DNA of 64,000 nt from Microbacterium sp. ABRD28 (lineage in GTDB: Bacteria > Actinomycetota > Actinomycetes > Actinomycetales > Microbacteriaceae). The notes beneath the pieces were generated by a model. It was not told the DNA's origin. It saw only the letters and a list, made by a program, of their open reading frames with translations, and searched no databases. Location of the stretch: the NCBI RefSeq assembly GCF_003850245.1, contig NZ_CP031015.1:930001-994000 (forward strand). The letters run 5' to 3'. Below, one piece after another: positions 53,367 to 61,652 of this stretch. Position numbers and translations under genes: made by a program. Position 1 is the first letter of the stretch; every line of letters begins with the position of its first letter.

Positions 53367-53666
53367 CTACTCTTCCGGTTCGGGGACGATCGTCAGCCCG
53401 CCCGGTGAATTCGCCGACTTGGACAGTGCGTCCAGCCACGCGGGGTTGAGTTTAGGTGTGCGGCTGCCGAAGTACTCGAACGCCACCGGGATGTTCGGGC
53501 TCAGCCACACCGAGGTGCGGCCCATGCCGTTGCGGGTGGGGTCGGTCCAGGTGAAGGAGAACTGTTCGCCACGGCGGAGCTTCGACCAGACCACGGCCTG
53601 CAGGTGCGCCAGGACACGGTCGTCCAGCGCGACGGTCAGTTTGGAGTCGTAGGTCAGAGTTCCCAT
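53367..53666 (-). CDS. DUF7882 family protein (paralogue 1)
   Basis: 99 residues. MGTLTYDSKLTVALDDRVLAHL opens it, then SKLRRGEQFSFTW, TSVWLSPNIPVAFEYFG, and the family ending PAWLDALSKSANSPGGL with PEPEE. The same pattern recurs in the gene at 54951, 1.3 kb away. The family is widespread in Microbacteriaceae, is sometimes mislabelled ATP-dependent DNA ligase, and has no known function. TACGCT seven bases before the ATG (53674-53679) marks a leaderless start. The upstream neighbour on the other strand is the EAL protein. Confidence 0.8.
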   Translation of the reverse strand: MGTLTYDSKLTVALDDRVLAHLQAVVWSKLRRGEQFSFTWTDPTRNGMGRTSVWLSPNIPVAFEYFGSRTPKLNPAWLDALSKSANSPGGLTIVPEPEE

Positions 53667-53801
53667 CGTGACCAGCGTAATCTGCCGCGGGGCCGCAGCG
53701 ATCAGGTCGGCAATGATCCGGGGTGCGTGTCGCATTATAGGTACGTCACGCCTGTTTGTCTGGTGTTGCTCGAAATGGGCATACTTGTGACCCTGAGAGA
53801 C

Positions 53802-54572
53802 ATGGACCCCTGTGCAACCCTCGCCACCGAGTTGCGCGCGGCCGTGCCCGCCGGCGGACTCTCCATAGAGTTCCAGCCCATCTTCGACCTCGATGGTTCC
53901 GGTCAGCCGGATCGCCCCGTCGCGGTGGAAGCTCTCTGCCGCTGGCATCATCCTCGATTCGGCATGATCTCGCCCGTGCATTTCATCCCCCTCGCCGAGA
54001 CCCACGGCATCATCGCCGACCTCGGCGCCGCCGTGCTCACCCGCGCCGGCAGACAGGTCGCCGCATGGCAGCGTGCCGGTCACGATCTGGGCCTGTCGGT
54101 GAACGCTTCGCCGTCGGAGTTCTCGGCCGCGTGGGTCGACACCGTCGCCCAGCGCGCCGACGAGCTCGGGCTGTCGGCGGGCAGTCTCACGATCGAGATC
54201 ACCGAGTCGCCCGCGCCGCAGTTGCTGCCGCGCGTGCTCGCGGTGCTCGAGCGTGCCCGTGCAGCCGGCCTCGGCCTCTCGATCGACGATCTCGGCGCCG
54301 GCGACACCACGACCCCCATGCTCGACGCGCTGCCGCTGACCGAGGTGAAGATCGACCGGTCACTGACCCAGCGGGCCGATGCCGAGGCGGATGAGGCGGT
54401 CGCCGCCGCGGTCGAGCAGGCGCGGCGGAACGAATGGTCCGTCGTGGCCGAGGGGATCGAGACTCACGACGACCTCGAGCGCGCGCGTCGCCGGGGGTGC
54501 GACCGGGGCCAGGGGTTCCTCCTGGGTAAGCCGATGCCTGCGTCGGAGCTAACCGCTCTGCTGTCGGCCTGA
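53802..54572 (+). CDS. EAL domain cyclic-di-GMP phosphodiesterase
   Basis: 256 residues, a stand-alone EAL domain that linearises c-di-GMP. The full set of catalytic residues is visible: Glu43 (EALCRW), Asn101 (SVNAS), Glu132 (EITES), Asp162-Asp163 (IDDLGAG), Lys183 (VKIDRS), Glu217 (VVAEGIE) and Gln237 (GQGFLLG). It should therefore be active and not degenerate. The start is uncertain: ATG 53802 (weak GAGAG site), GTG 53787 and ATG 53775 share the frame. It is next to a phytochrome-GGDEF gene, the enzyme of opposite sign. Confidence 0.87.
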   Translation: MDPCATLATELRAAVPAGGLSIEFQPIFDLDGSGQPDRPVAVEALCRWHHPRFGMISPVHFIPLAETHGIIADLGAAVLTRAGRQVAAWQRAGHDLGLSVNASPSEFSAAWVDTVAQRADELGLSAGSLTIEITESPAPQLLPRVLAVLERARAAGLGLSIDDLGAGDTTTPMLDALPLTEVKIDRSLTQRADAEADEAVAAAVEQARRNEWSVVAEGIETHDDLERARRRGCDRGQGFLLGKPMPASELTALLSA

Positions 54573-54632
54573 CCGGTCGCGACGACCCCGCCAGAAGAGG
54601 CGTCGAGCGACCGAGCGGATGATCGGGGGCCG

Positions 54633-54902
54633 TCAGATCCCGCTGTAGTCGTCGATCACCATGTCGGTGTCGTCGTGGGCGTTGCCGTGGGCCTGCTCGG
54701 ACGGGACGTCGATCTGCGTCCAGGTGACGGGCATGCCGGGGGAGAAGAGGATGTCGATGCCCGGGCCTCCGCGCAGCGGCGGGATGTTCACATACCCGCC
54801 CCCGGCCTTGATGGCGTCGAGGATCTTGCCCTTGAGCTCGGTGACCGGGTCGGGAAGGAAATAGTCACGCCCGTCGACGGTGAGTCGGTTCACGATGGCC
54901 AT
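54633..54902 (-). CDS. Hypothetical protein
   Basis: 89 residues, soluble. IVNRLTVDGRDYFLPDPVTEL begins it, then a helix KGKILDAIKAGGGYVNIPPL, a beta-rich region IDILFSPGMPVTWTQIDV, and an acidic tail HDDTDMVIDDYSGI. No family is recognised. The ATG is preceded by TACTCT and six bases (54909-54914), so it has its own leaderless promoter. It is divergent from a DUF7882 gene by 48 bases and lies in the small gene cluster between the EAL and phytochrome-GGDEF genes. Confidence 0.75.
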   Translation of the reverse strand: MAIVNRLTVDGRDYFLPDPVTELKGKILDAIKAGGGYVNIPPLRGGPGIDILFSPGMPVTWTQIDVPSEQAHGNAHDDTDMVIDDYSGI

Positions 54903-54908
54903 CGCACC

Positions 54909-54950
54909 AGAGTACGGGAACGCGTCACGACGAACGTAGGATCGACAACG
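54909..54950. promoter_or_regulatory. Divergent leaderless promoters in a 48-bp gap
   Basis: The minus-strand -10 TACTCT (read from AGAGTA, 54909-54914) is six bases from the ATG at 54902. The plus-strand -10 TAGGAT (54937-54942) is eight bases from the ATG at 54951. The -35 regions of the two promoters must overlap. Confidence 0.5.
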
Positions 54951-55244
54951 ATGGGTACCTTGCACTATGGCGCGCCTTCGGTCGCCGTTCCGATCGATGA
55001 CCGCACGCTCGCGCACCTCGAACTCGTGATCGTGGCCAAGCTCCGCCGACGTGAGAGCACGTCGCTGGCCGTGATCGACGACGACACCAACCGGCGCCAG
55101 GCGCTGTGGATCTCGCCCGCGAGCACGCTCCGCTTCGAATACGACGGGCCCATGCCCGAGATCAACAAGGCCTGGCTGCAGGACCTCGTCGACTCGGCCA
55201 ACTCGCCCGGTGGTCTGCGGCTCCTGCCCGAACCCGGCGCCTGA
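54951..55244 (+). CDS. DUF7882 family protein (paralogue 2)
   Basis: 97 residues: MGTLHYGAPSVAVPIDDRTLAHL, VAKLRRRESTSLAVI, ALWISPASTLRFEYDG, KAWLQDLVDSANSPGGL, PEPGA. It aligns end to end with the 53367-53666 gene, with the shared MGTL start, LAHL, KLRR, W-SP, FEY and SANSPGGL. The protein is small and soluble, with no obvious catalytic motif. It is divergent from the 89-residue gene and converges on the phytochrome-GGDEF gene. Confidence 0.8.
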   Translation: MGTLHYGAPSVAVPIDDRTLAHLELVIVAKLRRRESTSLAVIDDDTNRRQALWISPASTLRFEYDGPMPEINKAWLQDLVDSANSPGGLRLLPEPGA

Positions 55245-55270
55245 GCTCGTCACCGGCGCCGATGCGCCGG

Positions 55271-57217
55271 CTAGCGCGAGACGCGACCGCGCCCGGCGCG
55301 CTTGGCGCGGTACATCGCCGCGTCGGCGGCTTCCAGCAGCTCTGACGAGGTCGGCCGCTGGGCTGCGGCGACAACCCCCGCCGACGCCGTCATCCGGATC
55401 GACAGATCCTCGACCACGACTGGCTCAGCGAGGGCGAGGAGCGCGCGCTCGGCGATCGTGTGCGCGTCGGCCTCGTCCACCTCACGGCAGATGAGGATGA
55501 ACTCGTCGCCACCGAAACGAACGATGACGTCCTCGGATCGGGCGCTGTGGGTCAGGCGCTTGCTCACGGCCACGAGCACCGCGTCGCCGACCTCGTGCCC
55601 ATGGGTGTCGTTGACGGCCTTGAAGTCGTCGAGATCGACGAAGATCATGGCGACGCCGTGCTCGGTCTCGCGCAGGAGCTCCTCGAGCCGGTCGTCGAGG
55701 AATCGGCGGTTGTGAAGACCCGTGAGCGGGTCGTGGAATGCCAGCTCGGCGAGTTCCGCTTCGTTTCGTCGTTCCATGGCCGCGCGGATGTCGAGGGCCA
55801 GGTCCTCGGCGTCCTTCACTAGGTCGCCCCACGGGAGGCTCCGCCCCGTGACGCTCTCCTTCCACGCCGAGAACGACCGACGCGGCGACAGCGGGTGGTC
55901 GCGATTTCCGGCGGTCTGATCTCCCAGCCAGTTCACCTCGCGCGTCACCTCGCCGCGCACGAATACGAGGCAGTCGTTGGGCTCTCCGAGCGAGACGCTG
56001 AGGATCCCGGCGACACCGGGGATCTCGACCGCGAGCTCGGGACGCTCGATCGGCAGCGCCTCCGAGCTGAAGGGTGCGGTACCGAGGTCATCGACGACCG
56101 CGCCGAGCAGCTCGGGTTCGGGCACGTCGCCGATCGTGCGGGCCACGCCGCCCAGGCGCAGGTAGGCGCCGTCGGCCGGCACCGCGTCGAGCACGGTCTT
56201 CGGCCCGTCCAGAAGCGCCGCGTGCACGTCGAGTGCGCCGTAGAGCGGTGCGACGACCGCAGACCGGCGCTCTCGGGCCGAGAGCTGTCGACGAAGCTCG
56301 TCGATCTGGCGGGCCGCGGTGAGCTGCATCGTGACCTGGCTCGCCAGCACCTCGAGCGAACGACGGAGAAGCACCGGCACCCGCCGCACAGTGCGATGCG
56401 CGCATGTGAACATGCCGACGAGTCGGTCATCGGCGACGAGCGCGAACGAGACCGTGGCTGCCTGGCCCATGTTGCGCATGAACTGCAGGTGGTGCGGCGA
56501 CACGGCCCGCAGCTCGGTGGTGGTCAGGTCGAGGGGGCCGAGCTCGGGGAGGAGGGTGACCAGCGCCTTGCCGTCGTCGTGGGTGTCGACGATCGCCCGC
56601 GATCGCTTCTGCAAGTAGAGGGCGCGCGCCTGCGGGGGGATGTCGGATGCGGGGAAGTGGAGACCCAGGTACGACTCCATATCGGGTTCGCGCTCGTCCG
56701 CGACGATCTCGCCGTGGCCGTCGTCGAAGAAGTCATAGCACATCACCCGGTCGAAGCCCGTGATGGCCTTGATCTCGGCGGCGGCCCGCCGGCGCAGCTC
56801 GGTGGCGTCGACGATCCCTGCGAGGCGCTGGATCGCGGTGACGACGCCGGTGCGCACGTACTCCAGGTCGGGGACGGTCGGCTCGAGCTCGATGATGACG
56901 GGGTCGCTGCCTCGGTGCACGATCGCGTCGTGCTCGGCGTCGTTGAAGCGCACCCGGATCGGGTCGAGCGCGACGCCGTGCGCGTAGGCGTCGCGGAGCC
57001 GGTCGTCGCCGATCTCGTTGATCGTGAGCCCGAGGACGTCGGCAGCATCCTCGCTGGCGACCGTGACCGTGTCGGTCTGCGCGTCGACCGCGAGCAGGGT
57101 GCCGAACGACTGGATGCGACCGGGGGTGGCGAGCGGCTCGGTCGAACATTCGAGGAGCCGCTGATGCTCGTCCGGACCCCACGCGCTGTCCGTCGGGGTG
57201 AATGGGGTGGTGTTCAC
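55271..57217 (-). CDS. Bacteriophytochrome-type photoreceptor with GGDEF output domain
   Basis: 648 residues. The PAS-GAF-PHY photosensory core has Cys24 in LLECSTEPLATPGRIQSFG, the biliverdin attachment position of bacteriophytochromes. GLHFPASDIPPQAR and SPHHLQFMRNMG, with the conserved chromophore histidine, follow, and a PHY domain runs to about 480. The C-terminal diguanylate cyclase has GGDEF at 569-573 and an inhibitory RxxD (RSED, 560-563) five residues before it. It should make c-di-GMP under red/far-red control with product inhibition. A heme oxygenase to make biliverdin is not adjacent. GGAAGG is six bases before the GTG; the GTG overlaps the stop of a 24-codon upstream frame. Confidence 0.9.
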   Translation of the reverse strand: MNTTPFTPTDSAWGPDEHQRLLECSTEPLATPGRIQSFGTLLAVDAQTDTVTVASEDAADVLGLTINEIGDDRLRDAYAHGVALDPIRVRFNDAEHDAIVHRGSDPVIIELEPTVPDLEYVRTGVVTAIQRLAGIVDATELRRRAAAEIKAITGFDRVMCYDFFDDGHGEIVADEREPDMESYLGLHFPASDIPPQARALYLQKRSRAIVDTHDDGKALVTLLPELGPLDLTTTELRAVSPHHLQFMRNMGQAATVSFALVADDRLVGMFTCAHRTVRRVPVLLRRSLEVLASQVTMQLTAARQIDELRRQLSARERRSAVVAPLYGALDVHAALLDGPKTVLDAVPADGAYLRLGGVARTIGDVPEPELLGAVVDDLGTAPFSSEALPIERPELAVEIPGVAGILSVSLGEPNDCLVFVRGEVTREVNWLGDQTAGNRDHPLSPRRSFSAWKESVTGRSLPWGDLVKDAEDLALDIRAAMERRNEAELAELAFHDPLTGLHNRRFLDDRLEELLRETEHGVAMIFVDLDDFKAVNDTHGHEVGDAVLVAVSKRLTHSARSEDVIVRFGGDEFILICREVDEADAHTIAERALLALAEPVVVEDLSIRMTASAGVVAAAQRPTSSELLEAADAAMYRAKRAGRGRVSR

Positions 57218-57288
57218 CTGTGCCTTCCCTTGCGAGAAGAGTCCGCCCGAAGCGACGCCACAATCCGCGCAGCGTCCATGGTAGGCAT
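57214..57288 (-). CDS. 24-residue upstream ORF coupled to the phytochrome-GGDEF gene
   Basis: A short frame starting at ATG 57288, with AGGAGG four bases upstream, encodes PTMDAARIVASLRADSSR and a basic end. It stops at a TGA that overlaps the GTG of the phytochrome gene (GTGA). Its ribosome site is stronger than that of the main gene. The position suggests a leader whose translation re-initiates on, or tunes, the photoreceptor gene. It could also be a chance frame; no homologue can be claimed. Confidence 0.4.
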   Translation of the reverse strand: MPTMDAARIVASLRADSSRKGRHR

Positions 57289-57362
57289 AATTCCTCCTAC
57301 CGCAGGGCCGCCCGGTGCACAAGCACCTTCCCCGCAGCCCTTGCACGCGGTTCGGTGGGAAC

Positions 57363-57917
57363 GTGGACACCACTACTCTCATCTGGGTCGTCGTCGCCGT
57401 CGTCGCCGTTCTCGTCATCGCGGGGATCGTCATCGGGCTGGTCGCTCGCCGGCGCTCCACCGCGCACCGTGAGGCGCAGCATCGCAAAGCCGAGGAGATC
57501 CGCGAGAAGGCTCGCGAGTCCGAGATCGCGGCTCAGGAACGCGAGGCCGAGGCAGCGCGGGCACGCGCCGATGTCGCTGCTGCGACCGCCGACGCAGAGC
57601 GCGCGAAAGCCGATGCCGCCCGAGCGGAGGTCGAAGCGCGCCGGCGACAGGGTGACATCGCCGAGCACGAGGCGGATGCTGCCGAGAGACGAGCCGAATA
57701 CGAGGAGAGCCTGGCCAAGGCCGATGAGATCGATCCGCTGGTGAGCGACCGGGAGCGGACGGCGCCCGCCGACCATGCAGGAGACGAGCCGGCGCCGGCC
57801 GCCGACCGTCGATACGATCGGCACGATGGCCCGCTCATCGACACCGGAGAGGGTGACAGGACGGACCGGACCGACACGCGCACAGACCGTCGCGATCCCG
57901 GCGCAACCGGGGCGTGA
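57363..57917 (+). CDS. Membrane-anchored coiled-coil protein, hypothetical
   Basis: About 184 residues. One N-terminal helix (TTLIWVVVAVVAVLVIAGIV, about 3-25) is followed by about 85 residues of alanine/glutamate/arginine-rich coiled coil (AEEIREKARESEIAAQERE and onward). A charged, disordered tail rich in Asp, Arg and Thr completes it. The topology suggests a cytoplasmic coiled coil attached to the membrane; function is unknown. The GTG at 57363 is just before the helix; an in-frame upstream ATG at 57315 would add a less likely basic stretch. It precedes putA by 21 bases, but putA has its own -10. Confidence 0.7.
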   Translation: MDTTTLIWVVVAVVAVLVIAGIVIGLVARRRSTAHREAQHRKAEEIREKARESEIAAQEREAEAARARADVAAATADAERAKADAARAEVEARRRQGDIAEHEADAAERRAEYEESLAKADEIDPLVSDRERTAPADHAGDEPAPAADRRYDRHDGPLIDTGEGDRTDRTDTRTDRRDPGATGA

Positions 57918-57925
57918 TCGCGTTC

Positions 57926-57938
57926 TAGTCTGGATGCC
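57926..57938 (+). promoter_or_regulatory. Leaderless-type -10 of putA
   Basis: TAGTCT (57926-57931) plus seven bases before the ATG at 57939. No ribosome site is present. It overlaps the short gap after the coiled-coil gene. Confidence 0.6.
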
Positions 57939-60900
57939 ATGGTGACCGACCCCTTTCGGGGCGATACCGACCTGGCGGCATCCGGCGACGATCTCGCCGA
58001 GAGCGCCGTGCAACTGGCGCAACGGTGGATCACCGAGAGCGCCCAGGTCGATGTCGACCCCTCCGCCGCCCGCCTCGCCGGTGTTCTGAAAGACCCCAAC
58101 GGTCTGCCCTTCACGATCGGGTTCGTCGACGGCGTGATGCGTCCGGAGAGCCTCGGCGCCGCGGCATCCCAGCTCCATCGTGTCGCGCCGCTGGTGCCGG
58201 ACTTCCTGCCCTGGTATCTGCGCGGCGCCGTGCAGGTCGGCGGTGCGGTCGCTCCGGTGCTGCCGACGCCGGTGGTGCCTCTGGCACGTCGGGCGCTCCG
58301 CGAGATGGTGCGCCACCTCATCGTCGACGCCCGGCCGAAGAAGCTCGGCCCCGCCATCGCCGAACTGCGCGCGTCCGGCGCGCGGCTGAATCTGAACCTG
58401 CTCGGTGAAGCCGTCCTCGGCGAGGACGAGGCACTGCGCCGACTCGACGGGATTCACGACCTCATCCGCCGACCCGACGTCGACTACGTCTCGGTGAAGG
58501 TGTCGGCGATCGCCAGTCACATCTCCATGTGGGCCTTCGACGAGGTCGTCGACAAGGTCGTCGACCGGCTCATGCCTCTCTACCTGTCGGCGGCGTCGGA
58601 TGGCACCTTCATCAACCTCGACATGGAGGAGTACCGCGACCTCGACCTCACCATCGCGGTCTTCACCCGCATCCTCGAAGACCCGCGTCTCGCCGATCTC
58701 GACGCGGGGATCGTGCTGCAGGCCTACCTCCCCGATGCGCTTCCGGCTCTGCGGGAACTCACGGCGTGGGCGCGGGCGCGCGTGCGCGGGGGAGGCGCGG
58801 GCATCAAGGTGCGCCTGGTGAAGGGCGCGAACCTCGCGATGGAGAGGGTCGACGCGGTCATGCACGGCTGGGAGCTGGCGACCTACGGCTCGAAGCTCGA
58901 CAGCGACGCCAACTACCTGCGCTGCCTCGACGAGGCGCTGCGCGCCGAGAACGCCGCCGCCGTGCGGGTGGGTGTCGCCGGGCACAACCTCTTCGACATC
59001 GCCTATGCGTGGCTGCTCGCCGGCGAGCGCGGGGTGCGCGACCGGGTCGAGTTCGAGATGCTCCTGGGCATGGCGCAGGGTCAGGTCGAGGCGGTCTCGC
59101 GCGAGGTCGGCCCGGTGCTGCTCTACGTGCCGGTCGTCGCCCCCGACGAATTCGACGTCGCCATCAGCTACCTCGTCCGCCGACTCGAAGAGAACGCCTC
59201 GAGCGAGAATTTCCTCTCCGCGGCGTTCGACCTCGCCGACGACCCCGCCCTGTTCGAGCGTGAGCGCGAGCGATTCCTCGCCTCGGTGGCGCGCGCGAGC
59301 GACCCCGATCTGCCGACGGGTCCGAACCGGACCCAGGACCGCACCGGTTCCGGAAACGACGACACCAGCGCGACGGATGCCGCCCGAGGCGCCCTGCTGA
59401 GACCGACGTCGGAAGCCGACGACGACGGGCTGACCCGCGAAGTGCTCGGGATCGCCCGCTCGGTCTCGGTCGACCCGGGAGAGACCATTCCGATCGCGCC
59501 CGAGGTCGGCGGGATCCTCTTCGGCGGCCAGGAGATCGTCGAGACCGCGGTCTACGCGGCACGCGAGTCGGGACCCGCCGCGCTCGGCGCACCCGGTTTC
59601 GCGAACGCGCCGGACTCCGATCCCGCGCTTCCCGCCAACCGAGGGTGGGCGCGCGAGATCCTCGGTCGTGTCTCGGGGTCGCAGGCGGGCGTCGGCACGA
59701 TCGCCGCGGCACGGCTCGAGGACGCCTCGGAGGTCGAGGCCGTCATCGACCGGGTGCGGTCCGCGGCGGAGGCCTGGGGCGCGAGGGCAGCCGCTGACCG
59801 CGCCGAGGTGCTCGCCGCGGCCGGCCGGGCACTGGAAGCGCGCCGCGCGGGACTCATCGAGGTCGCCGCGTCGGAGACCGGGAAGGTCTTCGCCGAGGCC
59901 GACGTCGAGGTGAGCGAAGCGATCGATTTCGCCCACTACTACGCCGCCACCGCTCGCGAACTCGACCGGGTCAGCGGTGCGGTCTTCGTACCGGCGCGAC
60001 TCACGGTGGTCGCGCCGCCCTGGAACTTCCCCGTCGCCATCCCCGCCGGCGGGGTGCTCGCCGCACTCGCCGCAGGGTCGGGCGTGGTCTTCAAGCCCGC
60101 GCCGCAGGCGCGCCGCTGCGCCGCCGTGGTCGCCGAGGCGCTGTGGGAGGCGGGGGTGCCCCGCGATGTGCTCTCCCTGGTCGACATCGAGGAGGGCGAG
60201 CTCGGACAGCGCCTCATCTCGCACGAGGGCGTGGATCGCGTCATCCTCACCGGCTCGTGGGACACCGCCGCCCTGTTCCGCTCCTGGCGGCCCGATCTGC
60301 CGCTCCTGGCCGAGACCAGCGGCAAGAACGCGATGATCGTCATGCCGTCGGCAGACCTCGACCTCGCGGCATCCGATGTGGTCAAGAGCGCCTTCGGGCA
60401 CGCGGGCCAGAAGTGCTCGGCAGCGTCGCTGGTGATCCTCGTCGGGCCCGTGGCCCGCTCGCAGCGATTCCTGCGGCAGCTGGTCGACGCCACGACATCG
60501 CTGCGCATCGCACCGCCCACCGACCCGCTCGCCGAAGTCGGCCCCGTGATCGAGGCGCCGCGGGGCAAGCTCGACTGGGCTCTCACCACCCTCGACGAGG
60601 GGGAGAAGTGGCTCGTCGAGCCACGCGCGCTCGACGCGTCCGGGGAGTACGAGGGGCGCCTGTGGCGGCCGGGCATCCGCACCGGCGTCAGGCCCGGGTC
60701 GCGGTTCCATCGCGAGGAGTTCTTCGGGCCCGTGCTCGGCGTCATGCAGGCCCGTTCGCTCGCCGAGGCGATCGAGCTGCAGAACGCCGTCGACTACGGG
60801 CTGACCGCAGGGCTGTACACCCAGAGCCCCGACGACCTCGCGGTCTGGCTCGACCGCGTCGAGGCCGGCAACCTCTACGTCAATCGCGGCATCACCGGCG

Positions 60901-61652
60901 CGATCGTGCAGCGGCAGCCGTTCGGCGGGTGGAAGCGATCATCGGTGGGGGCCGGCGCCAAGGCCGGGGGACCGAATTACCTCATCGGACTCGGATCGTG
61001 GCGGCCCTCCACCGGGGCGCCGCCCTCGGCGACCCTGCACCTGCGTGGGCTGGATTCGCGCATCACGACGCTGATCGAGGCGGCGCAGCCGACGCTCGAC
61101 TACCAGGCCTTCGAGTGGCTGCGACGCGGGGCGCTGTCGGACGCCATCTCGTGGGACCGCGAATTCGGTCGGGTCAAGGACGTGTCGCAGCTCGGTGTGG
61201 AGCGAAACCTCTTCCGCTACCGCCCCGTCGGCGTCGCCGTCCGGGCGACCGGAGATGCCCCGTGGCAGGCGCTCCTGCGCGTGATCGTCGCGGCGCTTCG
61301 CGCCGGGTCGGAGGTCACCGTCAGCGCACCGGTGGGCATGCCGGCGGGGGTCCGCCGCGTGCTCGGCGAGGAGCAGGTGTCGGTGTTCGTCGAGAGCGAC
61401 GAGGAGTTCGAGGCCCGCATGGTCGAGGCGCGCCCGGCGCGCGTGCGGCTGGTCGGGCCGCCGGCCTCCGTCAACGCGGCGCAGGCGGCGCTCGCCGACG
61501 CCCTCGCGGGCGACCCCGACGTCGCGGTGTACGCCGGCGAGGTCACGACGGCGGGCAGGATCGAGCTGCTGCCGTTCCTGCGCGAGCAGTCGGTGACCAT
61601 CACCGCGCACCGCTTCGGCAACCCCGACCCCTGGTCGGCCGAGGTCATCTGA
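57939..61652 (+). CDS. putA: Bifunctional proline dehydrogenase / L-glutamate gamma-semialdehyde dehydrogenase
   Basis: 1237 residues. The N-terminal PRODH barrel (about 80-460) oxidises proline with FAD, and the C-terminal aldehyde dehydrogenase (about 560-1040) oxidises the semialdehyde to glutamate with NAD. In the barrel, GARLNLNLLGEAVLGEDEA, YVSVKVSAI, NLDMEEYRDLDLT, LQAYLPDA and IKVRLVKGAN are characteristic. In the ALDH part, PPWNFPVAIP, LAETSGKNAMIVMPSADLDL, catalytic Cys826 in GQKCSAAS, and EEFFGPVLGVM are clear. There is no N-terminal DNA-binding domain, so it is not self-regulating as in E. coli. The C-terminal 200 residues form the PutA-specific extra domain. The stop shares a base with the next ATG. 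Confidence 0.94.
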   Translation: MVTDPFRGDTDLAASGDDLAESAVQLAQRWITESAQVDVDPSAARLAGVLKDPNGLPFTIGFVDGVMRPESLGAAASQLHRVAPLVPDFLPWYLRGAVQVGGAVAPVLPTPVVPLARRALREMVRHLIVDARPKKLGPAIAELRASGARLNLNLLGEAVLGEDEALRRLDGIHDLIRRPDVDYVSVKVSAIASHISMWAFDEVVDKVVDRLMPLYLSAASDGTFINLDMEEYRDLDLTIAVFTRILEDPRLADLDAGIVLQAYLPDALPALRELTAWARARVRGGGAGIKVRLVKGANLAMERVDAVMHGWELATYGSKLDSDANYLRCLDEALRAENAAAVRVGVAGHNLFDIAYAWLLAGERGVRDRVEFEMLLGMAQGQVEAVSREVGPVLLYVPVVAPDEFDVAISYLVRRLEENASSENFLSAAFDLADDPALFERERERFLASVARASDPDLPTGPNRTQDRTGSGNDDTSATDAARGALLRPTSEADDDGLTREVLGIARSVSVDPGETIPIAPEVGGILFGGQEIVETAVYAARESGPAALGAPGFANAPDSDPALPANRGWAREILGRVSGSQAGVGTIAAARLEDASEVEAVIDRVRSAAEAWGARAAADRAEVLAAAGRALEARRAGLIEVAASETGKVFAEADVEVSEAIDFAHYYAATARELDRVSGAVFVPARLTVVAPPWNFPVAIPAGGVLAALAAGSGVVFKPAPQARRCAAVVAEALWEAGVPRDVLSLVDIEEGELGQRLISHEGVDRVILTGSWDTAALFRSWRPDLPLLAETSGKNAMIVMPSADLDLAASDVVKSAFGHAGQKCSAASLVILVGPVARSQRFLRQLVDATTSLRIAPPTDPLAEVGPVIEAPRGKLDWALTTLDEGEKWLVEPRALDASGEYEGRLWRPGIRTGVRPGSRFHREEFFGPVLGVMQARSLAEAIELQNAVDYGLTAGLYTQSPDDLAVWLDRVEAGNLYVNRGITGAIVQRQPFGGWKRSSVGAGAKAGGPNYLIGLGSWRPSTGAPPSATLHLRGLDSRITTLIEAAQPTLDYQAFEWLRRGALSDAISWDREFGRVKDVSQLGVERNLFRYRPVGVAVRATGDAPWQALLRVIVAALRAGSEVTVSAPVGMPAGVRRVLGEEQVSVFVESDEEFEARMVEARPARVRLVGPPASVNAAQAALADALAGDPDVAVYAGEVTTAGRIELLPFLREQSVTITAHRFGNPDPWSAEVI

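Noticed and set aside
57297..60710. Minus-strand open frame of more than 1100 codons opposite putA
   Set aside because: Antisense shadow; putA is complete on the other strand with a promoter and both enzyme domains.
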